Source of the DNA: Prinia subflava
Lineage: Eukaryota > Chordata > Aves > Passeriformes > Cisticolidae
Assembly (NCBI RefSeq): GCF_021018805.1
Contig: NC_086248.1
Span: 99,657,239 to 99,721,238, forward strand
Length of the DNA stretch: 64,000 nt
Direction: 5' to 3'
Shown: one piece after another, positions 26,961-39,500 of the stretch
How the letters are laid out: each line of letters opens with the position of its first letter
How positions within the stretch are numbered: position 1 is the first letter of the stretch
The notes under the pieces: model-generated
What the model was told of the DNA's origin: nothing
The model's input: only the letters and a program-made list of their open reading frames with translations
Databases searched by the model: none
Position numbers and translations under genes: made by a program

Positions 26961-28159
26961 CTCTCTGGCTACGTTTTTTCAGAAATGAAAATCTGCACGG
27001 CTGCAGCATACTAACTAACCCCAGTTTACAACCAGAGGAGAAACACGGGAAGCTGCTTGCTCCTCTCTGAGAAGAGGAGCTGTCAGCCTGAAGAGGCACT
27101 GCCAGCCGAGGCTGCATTCCCCTGGGCTGTGTTTCAGCCCAGCACTAGGATTTACAGCTTTCTGAAGCACACAGTGCTTGTTCTGTTCTATGGGAATGCT
27201 CTGAATTGAATTCTGCATTACACAGAAATTTAGGCTTATTTTAGAAAAAGAGAAGTACAACAAACCTGCTCTCTATTCCCAACAGAGAAAGAAGTGCAAG
27301 CATCACCTTCTGTTTTTCTCTCCCTGAATGAGACTGAATCATATGCTTATTTGTACGAAGATTGAGTTACTTATGGAGAACTCTAGATTCATAAAATATC
27401 CTGTTAACTTCGTGGAAAAGGGTGCAGTAGTTGAAACATTGTCATTTTAAGACAGGCCTTTAGATTATTACTTGTGTTATGTCTTTTATGGGTAAGGGTC
27501 AACATAAAAATTGCTAAAAAAGTTTCATATTGAGTTTCATATTAAGGGTAACAGCTTAATTAGACACACAGTTAGATTATTAACACAAATTACTGGAACC
27601 TTTATAGAGCTCCACTAGCTTCCCTTCTAGCTTTTAGTGCAAACTTTTCTCTGACATTTGCATCACATATCTCAACATTTATATTCTACTTATCTACTGT
27701 TGCATGGACAGGAAGCTACTTTAGATGTAGCAAAAGAAGAGTATCAAAGTTCTGCCTTCAGACGTGAGCAAGACCCTGGCTGAGTAAAAGACAAGTGGCA
27801 GCTGTTCCAGATACCATAATGGAAAAGGAAATAATTTCAAAGTTATGTGAAAATATTTTACATTTCAAAAACATATTTGATTATTGTGTATAAATATGTA
27901 AGAGACCAGCAGACATGGAGTTTAAAGAAAAGATATTTGAAAAGAATGTTTAAAGTGAAAATAATCCTCTTTTTCTTATTCCATACTCAAGGTTTTCCCT
28001 ACAAATCTTAAAACTATGAGAAATGAATGCATTTTCTGAATAGGTGGAACAGATTTTGAGGGTGCAAGTAGGATAAGGAATAAAAGTTACCTTCAAGGCC
28101 AAGAGCAAACACAAACCAGTGTTCCAGTCCAAAGACTAGACTAGAGCTGTCTGATGTGC
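26961..28159. other. Noncoding DNA, nothing recognised
   Basis: No gene is recognised. A perfect 8-base inverted repeat with a 6-base spacer (GCTCCTCT/AGAGGAGC) lies at 27059-27080. A tandem near-duplication of TTTCATATT occurs around 27520-27545. Confidence 0.55.
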
Positions 28160-28247
28160 AAAAAAAAAAAAAAAAAAAGGATTAAAAAAAAAAAAAAAGA
28201 AAAAAAAAAGAAAAAAAAGAAAAAAGGAAAAAGAAGGGAAAAAAAAA
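28160..28247. repeat. A-rich low-complexity tract
   Basis: About 88 bases consisting almost only of A with scattered G interruptions, beginning with an uninterrupted run of 18 A. It could be an expanded or decayed poly-A tail of a plus-strand retroposon, but the preceding sequence is not recognisable as one. Confidence 0.9.
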
Positions 28248-30719
28248 GGCAGCGCCTAAACCACTATGGAAATTATTAAATTATACCCTTCTTGTTCCTG
28301 AGAAAATGTATGACCAGATGTATAAGCACCCATACCTACTTTGTCATCAAAATTGTGAAGATATACAGTGAAATACAGACAGCACCATATATCATTAGGA
28401 ATAGGTTATCATGCAAATTAGTAATATCCTGGCAGTGTCCTAGACTGGGATATCCATGGATTAAAGATGGTCTGCAGTGGAGAAGTTACTTTTACTAGAG
28501 CTAAAAGGACATTAAATAAGCTATTGGAGATGTCTTCTGACCCTAAGAGTCTTTCACATGCAGAAGTGAAGCTGAAGTGAATAGAAAGAACTGATGAAGA
28601 ATCTCATGTAGTTAACAAATGTCATTACTATAAAATGGAAAGATACCAATGCTGGTGCAAGCCCGAGACTACAGAAAACATACTCAGTTAGTAAGGATTG
28701 TTTAATCATTTTAAAAGCAACAGAAATTAGTATCAAACAGAAAGTACAAACCAAACTCCTAACAAGCTTTGGAAAATTCCAAATTTGCAGTCCCTAAATA
28801 TTGAGTATTTTCCCAGAACATGATCTTGAAGACTGAAATACTGCCTTTATTAGCATCTGGGCAGTTATATATGATTTCATCTGCAGAAACTCCTAATTCA
28901 GTCAGACATTGCATTCTTAAAATTTTGCTGTGTTTTTGCCTAAATACCTTATTCAACATTGCAAGATTTTTGAACTAGATGTCTTCTTGGAAAGGCTTTT
29001 TTTACAGAGTTCAGTTTGCATGAATAACATGCTGGATGTTTCTTCATGAATTTAGCAACTCTTGTGTCTTCTAAATCTGAGGCAAATTTAGCTATGTGGA
29101 TATTGTCCCTGCATTTAGGATATGAAACCGAAGCTTAAATGCTGTAGGGTCCAGGTTTGCTGACTTGGCAGGCAGCAGGGTGCCTCATCACAAAGATGTT
29201 ATCACATTGAGCAGAACGGTCTGTCTAAAAAGCAGTTGCTAGATCTTTCAGGAGATGAAGCAAACGTTAGATACATGCAAATAGAGTACCTCAGTCAGAG
29301 AAGCTCAATATTTGGTCTATCCTTAATTTTTTTCTTGATAAAATCTGGTTTGGGAAGGAGGTTTGAGTTTCTCTTTAGCTTGGGGTTGGTTTTTTTCCTG
29401 AACTGGTTGAAGGTGAAAACTCAAATCTGATTGATGCCAGGAAAACCTTTTTCTATAGAAACATTCCCTTACTTCCACCACCTGTCATTGCCCTTGCATG
29501 CTCTGACCAAGATATTAATAAAATCTCCCCTTCTTAAAACTGAGGAACCAGAGGTCTGTATGGTCAGAGGGTGTGTACCCACAGCTTTCTCCCTCAGTAT
29601 TTCTGAGATGGTGAGCCAGCACGTAGAGCCTCCTTTTAAAGGAACATTTTCTTTGTAAGGTGTTTTACTGATGCCAGTAGCAGCACTGGGCATATTAATA
29701 GCAAAAGAAATGAGGCACATTAATAACAAGTGCCTCCATGGAGCTGCTTTCATGACACTGATTTCAGAACATACTCAGCTATTTGGTGGAAACCACGCAC
29801 ACAAAGTGAACTTTGGAAGCAGTGTCTGGGTTGGAGTTCATGCCCCTCTAAGGCGAGGTCTCTGACAACCAGGGTGGCAAGAAGCGCTGTTGTGGGAAAT
29901 GCTTGAGTAATGCCTGCACTGCAGGCAGCAGAGGAGGCAGCAGAGCTGCTGAGCTTTAATCTACACATGTCCAGCAGTGCCAGCACCGAAGATACAGCAG
30001 CACTGACTTCAGCCAGCAACGCATCAGCAACAGCCTGAAGCCCACGCTGCTGTGTCTTCATTTATCCTCATGTTTCATCAAGTCTCCAGAGAGTGTGGGG
30101 GGGGTCTGAAATCCCTCAGCACAGGATTGATTTGAGTGTCTTGCAGAGATAATTCACACGTCAATACTGTTAACCATTTCATTTTTTCTTATGAAGGAAG
30201 GGAAGGATGATAACAAATCACATTGGAATCTAGTTTCGAGCTTCCAACAAACTCAGCAAATCAAGAACTGGAAGCTATACTCAGCTGAATAAAATGGTAA
30301 GGGGCATGTCAGGCAGTCAAATCTGAAAATCATAGTATGGACAGGCAAAAGAGATGTCCAGGATCAATTTACAAAAAGCAAAGATTTTCTTCCAAAATGA
30401 TGTATCCATAGGAGCATGCCTGCCGAAGAGTTTCTAGAAGCAACAATTAGTCAAAAGGCTTGTGCTTCATTAGAGGAGTGAAATCAATGCAGTCAGTGGC
30501 TGTTAGGAAATAATTGAGAGATGACATACAGCTTCTTTACAGGAGAAAAGCCAGAGCAACTGCCTTAAACCAAAATGCAAACAGGCAAGCTTTTAGACCA
30601 GAAAAGAGTAAGTTAGTATTTCAGTAAGAGTCCTGAAAGAAATCACGCATGAAAGTACTCCTAGCTTAAACTGGCTTCATACAAACAGAATCCTGAGTAT
30701 TCCTTTAACAGACCAGTGG
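28248..30719. other. Noncoding DNA, nothing recognised
   Basis: No gene is recognised. The patch at about 29640-30060 is GC-richer and opens a 103-codon frame on the minus strand (29750-30061) and overlapping frames on the plus strand, with no recognisable domain. Its ATTAATAGC and ACATTAATAAC motifs near 29695 and 29720 are homeodomain-like but not diagnostic. Confidence 0.5.
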
Positions 30720-31900
30720 AAAACTAGACCAGCAAATCTCACTTTTTAAACCAATTGAACTAATAAAAATTGTAATAAAGAAATAAGCAGCACACAGGCA
30801 AATAAACACAACATAGGAAAGCCAGGGCACAAAGCTGTGCCTCACAAGGGTATTCAGGCTCTCTGAAAGAGATGATAAATGGGATGAGGCCATTTCAATT
30901 GATCTTCTATACTTGGATTTCCAATGAGGTTTTGACAAGTTTTCTCACAAAAGGGTTTTAAAAAAATTAAAACTGTGTGGAACTAAAGGAAGGTCCTTTC
31001 CAGAATAAATGACTTATTAACAGGCAGAATGTAAAGAATGAAAATAAATAGTGATTTTCTTATGATAGGGAAGTCAAACAGTGAACCCATACAAGTCGTC
31101 CCAACTGCATTTAAAGCTCAGGAAAGGAATAAATAGTGAGATGACAGTTTCTTGATGATTCAAAATTACTCAGGGCACTAAAAATGAAAACTGATTACGA
31201 GAAGCAGGAGAAAGATCTCACAATGCTGAATGATGGGACAATCAATCAATGTCAGGTGGAATTTAAAACATAGCATTTGAGGGAAAAATAGTCTAAATAT
31301 ATATATTAAGGTACTGTAAATTACCCCCCCCCAGCCTTCAGGAAAGATCTTGGGGTCATTATTGACAGTTCTTTGAAAATGTTGGTTCATGGATCAGGAG
31401 CAGTGAGGAAGGAAAACAGAATAGTAAGAATCATTAATAAAGGATGACAAACAGGAGCAAAAACATCATTATGGCACTTTATAAACCCATGGTGTTCCCA
31501 CAGTTTGAATTCTGCATGTCTTTCTAGGCACCCCATGTCTAAAAGTATAGAGCAGCAGAAGAAAACAGATAAAGACCATCAAACAATCCCAGAAAAAAAT
31601 GCAGTATCCATACAAAGAAAGATCACACAGACTAAGGTTTTTTAAACTTAGAAATCAATGGTCAAGGAATGGTAGGAGAGATTTATGGAAAAATAAGGAA
31701 TATCATTACAAAGGAGTTTAGAGAACAAGTTATTCATTATGCCTCAGTCTGATTTGATGCTTCTTAATTTAAACATTATCAGGCAGCAGATTAAATGTGT
31801 AAAAGACATTAAGACAAAAAAAGCACATTTATCTTTTTGACCACAATCTATACCTAAAATGTCAAAATTAATTGCCAAGGACACAGTGGGAACCAGCAAC
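30720..31900 (+). mobile_element. Ancient CR1/L3-like LINE remnant, RT to 3' region
   Basis: A long, badly decayed LINE body in sense orientation. Around 30905-30945 the sequence still reads approximately as the reverse transcriptase motif LDF-x-x-x-FD (CTTGGATTTCCAATGAGGTT). The block at 31350-31510 keeps the order seen in amniote CR1/L3 elements: TCTTGGGGTCATTATTGACA, then a segment around AACAGAATAGTAAGAATCAT, then ACCCATGGTGTTCCCACAG. A further block near 31868 (AATTGCCAAGGACACAG) fits the 3' region. Stops and indels interrupt every frame. A C9 run at 31324-31332 and an A/C-rich tract at about 31913-31942 are later additions. Ends are approximate, and the 3' limit could lie as far as about 32070. 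Confidence 0.65.
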
Positions 31901-34560
31901 GAAACAATACTTGAAAAAAAACCCCAACCAACCAACCACTACATAAACAATGGCTAAATTAATGAAAGGAATGACCTGTGAGAGCCTGAAAGGTGTGACT
32001 AACAGAGCAGGCTTATCTGTAGCCTGTTGTAGCATCATATACTCATTTTCTTCTTCTGTAGTAAGCCCAGATCTCTTTGCTCTCACTGAGATCTTCCCTT
32101 TCCTAGCTGACCAATTTTGACTATTCTATTTAGAAAAGGATTTCAAAATACAGGAAGCATAGGGGTTGAAGTGCTTGCTGGAAGCTCAAAATGTAACTAA
32201 AATAATGATTCAGGTTTGATGAGAAGAAGATGCACCCAGAGTATTCTCTCCATGGTGCTGTATTTACCTGAATCTACACTATATATAAAAATAAATATAT
32301 ATGCACACATATAAAGAAGCAGGATAAATATTTTTTGCATCCTTTATGACTCTCACATGCAATAAGGATCTTAACCCTGTTGAGGAAATATGGCTGAAAA
32401 TTGAACCATAAATTTGAGTCTGCTCCTCTGATCAATATAGATCATCTTGCACTCTTTACTTCACTGCATTAGTGTGAAGAATAGAGCAAAACCTCAAAAA
32501 TGTCCATTAGAGTGTGACATATCCTGATGCACATAGAGAGGCAGAGACTCTCTAGCCTTCCCAGTCCCTTTGGAAACTGCACTGGACTTCAGAATATTGG
32601 TTCAGTGGCCTGCTTAAGAGAAGAGGATTATTTTTACTTCCCAGTGAATTTCATGCTTTCAAGTTCACTCAAACAAAATGAGGGCAAATTGAGCTGAAAA
32701 ATAAAAAAAAGCAACGGGTATCTGTGAATCAGCTGAAGGAAGCTCCAGCTCCATCCTCCATGGAAACTGATCTTTTTCCTCATTTTCCTGAATTTGGTGA
32801 CAGTGACTGCACCAAGTTTGTAAGCAGCTCTGCCTGGCTTAATAATAATACACTGGCAAAGAGAAATACATTCTTCCTCTGGTTTTTATTGCCTGCAAAA
32901 TGCCATGAGAGTTTCAAATTCAAGCAATCAATGTGAAGGAGAATAGACCATAAAAGCAAAGATTATTGCCTCAGAAATAGCTCTACTTTCCCTATCTCTC
33001 AATAATGAGGCAAGAACTTTATGGAAGATTTGACAGTGTCTGGTGCATGGTATAAAGGAGAAAGAAACACATATATGATTTGATACCAGGAAAAAAAAAA
33101 TTGGATTTTACACAGCTTGGAAGAGAGAGCTGGAAAGAGCAGCCTCTTGTCTTTGCAAGTAATGCTCTTAAGTTAAAATGTGATCTTAACGCTTCTATTC
33201 TGCACCAAGAAAATGAAATGCAACCACCAGAGAAAAGTGCAAAAAGTCAAATGTATTCCTGCAAAAAAGCAGTGTGCAAATTGCATGCAAATGAGTTGTC
33301 ATTTTCTAAGAGCACATCTCCTTCCATTAGAAAAGGAAAACCTAACTGAAAAGCATGCTGTTCACATGGTGTTTGTAAGCTATTAAGGTAGTCTGAAAGT
33401 GATGCTCTGCAAACTCTATTTTCATCTGTTTCTTGCTGATGAAATACACTCAAAGACCTACTTTTAAAACATACACAAAGTTAATTTATTCTTCAGTATG
33501 AAGCAGAGAGACATTCTGGGGTGTCTTTGATCATGAAGTCATACCTTGTTATGAAATATATGCCAGATGCTTAGATTCAGAGGGACTGGATTTTTTGGTA
33601 AAACTCTGTCACTGGAATATATTTTCTTTACCTTGAACATTTTGAAACATCAGTTTTCAAATTCCTTCAGAAATTATTTCCAATGTATTGGTGCTGGTTC
33701 AGATATTTTCTTTTTACTTTCCCATTATTATGCATATGTCAAAATTACATCAAACTCATCTAGACTACTAATATGAATTTCTTATCTACTCTGGAAATGC
33801 TTAAATAGCAGTTATTTAAAATCTCAAACATACAGCTCAAATAGAGACAGCTTAACATAAAAAACCCCTACCTTCATTTCCCCAAAATGACTGAATTTTC
33901 ACTAACAGCTAAAGCTACATTGTCCTTAAGGATATTAAAAACAAAACTTGAAAGAAAATTTTTATTTTCACCCTTGTTCATAGTGTCTGTGCTTAGAGTA
34001 ATATGCCATGAAATGGTGCAGGAAATATCCATATTTTAGAACTTCTACTTTGCTTTTTTCAAAACAGACTGTTTATTTGGGGGAGGGAGGTAATGAACCT
34101 CGAGGAAAATTTCAATAATGTTCTTTTTTTTGGAAACACAATGAAAACACCTACTGACATATCAACATTCACCAGAAAGAGAAAAACACACTGAGAACAC
34201 CTCTGCCTTGCAATGCAAGACCCTTCAGAGGCTCCTCATGCTCTAAACCAATTTTTGAAGAGATTGAGTGGTTGAACTCATTTAGATCCTGCAGCACTGA
34301 TGGGTGTGAGGCTTTAATGGCTGGAAAAATCTGGGACATAAAGCGTATGGGCCAGCGTTCACCATCTGCGTTACCGGAGTGACAGGGGGGAATATTCTGA
34401 AAAGCAACATATCTGTGTGAGCAAACTTGGGCAGTATGGCTAAAAGTCATCTGACAGCCAGCCTCACCAGAGATTAATTACAGTCCAAATTAGAGACAAA
34501 TATGGCAAATGTGCAACTTTAACGGCTAAAAATTTCCTCTCTTTTCAAATATGTTTTTCA
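31901..34560. other. Noncoding DNA with an AT microsatellite
   Basis: No gene is recognised. A TA-rich low-complexity run occupies about 32279-32315. An octamer site (ATGCAAAT) lies at 33285-33292 next to a second partial octamer, which is weak regulatory evidence. The minus-strand frame at 34169-34450 and the plus-strand frame at 33080-33349 carry no recognisable domain. Confidence 0.55.
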
Positions 34561-34627
34561 TGTTATATTTTGAGACAAAAATATAATATCAGTCTCAAAA
34601 TATCCTCATTCCCTTTTTAATATAACA
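34561..34627. repeat. Perfect 12-bp inverted repeat in a nested hairpin
   Basis: ATATTTTGAGAC at 34565-34576 is exactly complementary to GTCTCAAAATAT at 34592-34603, with a 15-base AT-rich loop. An outer arm TGTTATATT at 34561-34569 is complementary to AATATAACA at 34619-34627, so two alternative foldings share the left arm. It could be a miniature DNA-transposon remnant, a structured transcript element, or chance in AT-rich DNA. Confidence 0.6.
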
Positions 34628-34702
34628 TTTATTCTGATATGTTGATTTTTGTTCATCTCTGAGCAGGAATTTAACAGTAGATTAGATCACTTTAGAGCTT
34701 TT

Positions 34703-34716
34703 GTTACTATGGTAAC
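34703..34716. promoter_or_regulatory. RFX X-box-like palindrome
   Basis: GTTACTATGGTAAC has two inverted RFX half sites (GTTAC and GTAAC) around ATGG, close to the X-box consensus bound by RFX family winged-helix factors, which regulate ciliary and MHC class II genes. It lies about 75 bases after the outer arm of the inverted repeat at 34561-34627. Binding is inferred from the motif alone. Confidence 0.35.
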
Positions 34717-35532
34717 ACTGCACTGCTGTTATATTTCTTCACCTCCAATCTTGATTTTGAGGTGAGTGGCTATATTTATTCCTGTCCTTTACAGGATCTC
34801 AGTGTGATGGAAAAGCATTTGGTAGAAGAAAAATGTTAGCATAAGCTCCCACGGTAAGGTGGGAAGTCCACAGTGGCTAATTTGCGCTGAAGGTCAAGTG
34901 TGCAGTGGGTTAAATGCATTCACTTAACTTTTAAAGTCTTTCAGTTCTAAATTAAATTAAATTATAAGTGAGTAAAGTTTGTGCTGGTCACCCTCGAGTT
35001 GCCTCTCTGAAAAGCTTAGGAACAGTATGGCACTAGAGAGGTGTTCTGAGAAGAGACCAACTCCAGCTCCTCCAAGAGGTGAGACATACATCATCCAACA
35101 AAAAGATGGAGAAAACCAACCCAGCAGCATCAGACTGATGTTGCTTTTATGCTCTACAAAACCTTCTGCTTCATTGAAGCTACAGCCCATACTGCAGAAA
35201 TTTCCTGCAGATTAGGACCACAGGGTGAGATTGTCCTCATCCTCAGAGTGTCCAGTTGTCCTCCATGCAGATCAAACTGCCCATGTACTGCTGCTGTGGA
35301 AAATTAATTTCCCAGCTGCCTGCACTGCACCTGGCTTTACTGGCCTACAGTAGTGGGTACCTCAAATGAACACCAAGTATTCACAAAAATACAGATAGTA
35401 TTGGAAGCCAGGTTCATTAAAAACATCACCTGACACTTGGCCCTGGAGAATTTTCTTTCATGTTGCTTATAATTCTGTTAAACTGACCTGAAGCTTAAAG
35501 ATAGGATGTTTATCCATTGAATGTTTAGATGT
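34717..35532. other. Noncoding DNA, nothing recognised
   Basis: No gene is recognised. Overlapping frames on opposite strands at 34957-35190 and 34979-35215 are mirror products of the same composition. Confidence 0.55.
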
Positions 35533-35690
35533 GCATCATAGGATGGTTTGAAAGGGACCATAAAGATCACCTAGTTCCAGCCCCCTGCCATGGGCAGGGA
35601 CACCTTCCACTAGACCAGGCTGCTCAGAGACTCATTTAGTGTAGCCAGGAGCACTCCCAGGGTGGGAGCATAATCTCCTCAGTCTTCCTC
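35533..35690 (-). mobile_element. CR1 LINE 3' end, antisense
   Basis: This is the classic avian CR1 3' terminus read from its end inwards. A decayed terminal repeat (CATCATAGGATGG) is followed by AAGGGACCATAAAGATCACC, then TTCCAGCCCCCTGCCATGGG, CAGGGACACCTTCCACTAGA and CCAGGCTGCTCAGAG. The element is on the minus strand and its 3' end is near 35533. Only the last 150 or so bases remain, which is typical because CR1 copies are usually 5'-truncated at insertion. The near-consensus sequence shows it is much younger than the old LINE remnants at 11.6 and 30.7 kb. The 5' limit near 35690 is approximate. Confidence 0.93.
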
Positions 35691-36169
35691 TACAGAAAGA
35701 GAAAGACTTCTCAGGTAAAGTAGCTTACAATATAGAAAGCCTCCCGAATAAAATGGCCTTTGGGAGGCTGGGCTTTCTCTCAGAAAATTAAGGAAGTATA
35801 AGGATACTTTCTTATTAAGCTATGACTTATGTTGTGAATAGTCTTTCGAGGCATTTATAGCAAGCTTGTATTTTCAGGGGAAAATTTAAGAAAAATGCTA
35901 GGGCAATTTTTGATGTAGAATTACAGAAAAAAATCTACAGTTTTCCCATATGGCTTTTGTCTGGGACATGTCTTTCATCATCCTGTGGAAATCAAGCCAA
36001 ATTCTGTCAACTCAGGAACCTGTAAAATATATAGCTCACACACAGAGGTAAGACTCTTCCACCTTCAAAATAAATCCTCTCTTCCCTCTCTTCCCAGCCA
36101 TGTTAGAACCTCACCTCTCAACCTCCACTCCCAAGGGAGCAGGCAGCATTGTTCCATCCCCTCCAAGCT

Positions 36170-36560
36170 CCCAAAAGGCGCGTGCAAACCCCTCGGCTTT
36201 AGGCAGCAGGCAGGATTAATTGCTCTTTAATTAGGCAATGCGTTGTGTCTGCCTAGTTCTCCCAGTGACCACAGGGTGGCGATCGTGTCCTGCGCGATCA
36301 AATTAATGGCTCTTGGCTCACAAGGTCACTTTGCACAAATAAACATCATGTACATCCTCTCGAAGGATCCTTCTGATTCCTTGTCTTAATGCTGAAAAAT
36401 TGCAGTATTCATCATATCCCACCTGTGCCTGATTCTTTTTGCCATTAATCTAAATCCCCACTCTTAGCTTATTTCATCAGTTGGTCTCATTTCATTTTTC
36501 TCCTCATCTGGCAACGAGTCCAATGAAAATTATAGCATGATGTCATGCAGGAATTCATTT
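36170..36560. promoter_or_regulatory. Candidate conserved regulatory element with CTCF-like core
   Basis: This segment stands out by its CpG content (for example GCGATCG and GCGCGATC near 36280-36297) in CpG-poor surroundings. It contains paired homeodomain-type sites (ATTAATTG and TTTAATTAGG at 36213-36234). A CTCF-like core follows at 36266-36284 (CCACAGGGTGGCG) that keeps the CCAC-x-x-GG-x-GGC framework. Next come GATCG/CGATC arms and an ATF-like palindrome GCATGATGTCATGC at 36535-36548. Together these suggest a conserved noncoding element or insulator. The motifs are seen; conservation and function are inferred. Confidence 0.35.
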
Positions 36561-39500
36561 CCACCCAGCAATATTTTTAGGGGTTGCAGGCTACCTCTCA
36601 TAAAGATATCTGATTGAATAGTAACTGGTAAACACAAAACTGCATATCAAGTAGCATAACTCACTCCAGCGGCTCACTAAAGCTTCATTGGGTTTGTCCT
36701 TGAGGCAATGAAGTACCTACTTAATATTTCACCATCTCTTTGATCATCTTTATAACATTTAGTTACCAAAGAACAGTAGCTGAAATGTAGCATCTGCTTG
36801 TCAAAAAAAGAAAAAAAGAAGGAAAAAAGAGCACATTTTAATTTTATTTTTTTACCTTCTCTTTCTAATGAGATTGATTGAGACATAAAGATGACAGGTA
36901 TTTGCATAGAAGCCAAGAGCAATTCCACAGGAACAAGTGAATCTGCATTAGTAATAGCAGCAAAATAATGAAAATACAGAAATCATTCCGAGCACAATAA
37001 CAGCTATGGTTGCATTTAACAATTACAAAGAGTGAATTGATCATATCTGGGAGGAAGACAACATTCTTTGGGGATTAAAGCACACTGACAATTTCTTGCT
37101 AAGGATGACAGCTTGTTTTGCCTATGACTTGTGTGATTGTTTCCCTGTGTGGCTGTAAATTCTCTCAGAGAAGACCAGATTGGCAAAACTCAAGTCTACT
37201 TCATACAGGACCAAGGGAGTGTGCATAGAAGAAGAGGAGAATCAGATTCTGCAATAGTCACTCCTCCTGGATGTTCACAGATTTTCCAATTTGGCTTTAA
37301 AATAAAAATATATTAGCATCTAGCTAGGCAAACTTAAGTTTACATATAAAGTAGGCCAGGTTGATCTTGATGGAGTGAGAGAACCTGTCTGGAATAAAGA
37401 TGATTATGCTCTACAGGAAAAATAAGAATGGGCAGCTTATTTGGGATGCAAATATTTTGACATTTATTCAGTGCTTTACTTGGCATCAGCAGCAGAAATA
37501 GCTCATATCTCTTCCTGTACCACTGACAGAGACCTCAGGAGGAAAGGCCAAAAATACTGAAAAACCCAATAGCTAGGTGTAGTATTACTGGGCAGAAATC
37601 TTGGGCTCTAGAATCAGAGTGCCTTGACTTTCACAGCCCTGAATCAACTGGGCTGGTTAAAGACATGTACCTCTCTCCAGAGCAGAGTGTGAAGTGTGCT
37701 GGTAGAGCAAAATTCAGTTCACTTGGTAAATATACACAATTTTGTCACACAACTCGGCAAAAAAAGATTCATCCTTTCCCAGCCTTTGCTTTGAAGCACC
37801 AGATCTGCATTTGGGATCAGGACTAGCTGGCTCTTGGGTAAGAACTTTTGTTGACATGTGTCTGGCTTCTATCCCCATGTGAATGAAACACTGCAGCACT
37901 GGTAGGAATTCTCCCATATTCCCAGGGGCACAAAAGTTGTAGCTCATGTCAGTACACTCAGGGTGCAAACCCATCCCTGCATGCTGAGCATCACCAGCAC
38001 TGACATTCAGCAAATAGAGAGAGAAGGTTCCTGGCCAAGAGAAGACAAAACCTGTCACTTTGCTAATCTCCAGGACAACTTTGGCTCACGGGAGGCTCCA
38101 CTAAGTGGAAGCAGCTACAGGTAGGAAGCTTGCTAGATGTGGTGGTTGAATCAGCCAGTGCATAGTCAGGGCTGGAAGATCTTTCCAAACATGCCAGCAC
38201 TGGAAACAGCTGAGGGGACATCAGGAAAACTTGGGGTGGGGAACTGAAAGACAAGGAAAACAAGTTTTAGCCCTTCAAGGAGGGTCAGTGAAGAAGCTGA
38301 GAAACAGAAGAAACAAGAACTAACTCTCATCTGTGGCAACTCTTTACTCCTGGTAAAGGAGAGAGCCTGTACTCCTGGTAAAGCCTGTTTCAGAGAGATT
38401 CAGATGCCCTTGAAAGGAAAGAACACCTTGAGACTGAGTTCTTTAACCATTTAAATGACTCTGCCTTGCTTCTATGGGTAGGCAAATTTACTTGGCAATT
38501 TGCTAAGTTGCAATCAAGCTATCAGACATACCTTTCCTGGGTGTCTGTCCCTGTGAGTTTCAACTTGATATCAGTAGGCAGAGACAGACACAGAAATCCT
38601 CCTGAGGTGGGGAACTTGTCAGCAGGGGGGCTAACACTGGGTAACACTGGGAGAGGGAGCTCAGACAGGCAAAGGGAGGTCAGACTCTCACAGCTCTCCT
38701 TTCTCAGGGTCTAGCAAGTCCCTTCATGCAAAGAGACTTGCAGTACTCACTCTGTTGGGGTCACTACCCCAGAATAAACAAGATACAAAAATGATGCTTT
38801 GACTTTGTCCCCTCATATAGCAGAACTGGTGCAGCAGTGTGTGTTGTTCTCCTTTTCCTCCTCCTTGCTCCCCTTTGGGAGTGTAGCAATGAGTTTGTGC
38901 TGCCCTGTCATGATATTTCAAGGAGCTAGTCCCATTTTACTGGGAGAGCAGGAGCAGCCATCTGCTCTTGCATGTGAGAGACCAGATCTGAAGGGTAAAA
39001 CTCAGTGGTGTGCAATCCTCCCCCAGCAGAGAGATGCTTTCGACTTCACTGCAAAAGGGCAGCTTGTTCTTCCCCACACAAGTGCACCTTAGCCACCTCC
39101 ACAAGACCCTAATGGCAAAAGAGTGGCTTGTGGAACTTACCTGCAGACAGAGAGACCAAAGGCAGAGTACTTGTGGCTCTGTGTCCCGCATGTCCCGCTG
39201 TGTCCTCGTTAGAAATGAGAGTGACTTGTTCTCCCTAGGACTTGGCACTGAGTTACGTGAGACTTCTGTGCTGTGGCACATCACCCCTTGCCCCATGACA
39301 AACACACTCTATCCAACACAGGTCATCTGAACAGAGAGCTGGTAACTTGGCTGCCTGCTGAAAAGCTTTGTTTCCACCAAGAAAAATGTATGAATTTGCA
39401 ACATAGTAGAGTTGAAGATGTCTGTGCCCTCCTCAAAAGGATTTAAATCAACCTAGAGCCTTGTGCTGAAAAATCAAATTAGACCAAGCACTTTATAAGA

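Noticed and set aside
33285..33292. Octamer (ATGCAAAT) POU-factor site as a regulatory call
   Set aside because: The same octamer occurs several times across this AT-rich window (for example near 28411, 29274 and 37445), so one copy carries little information.
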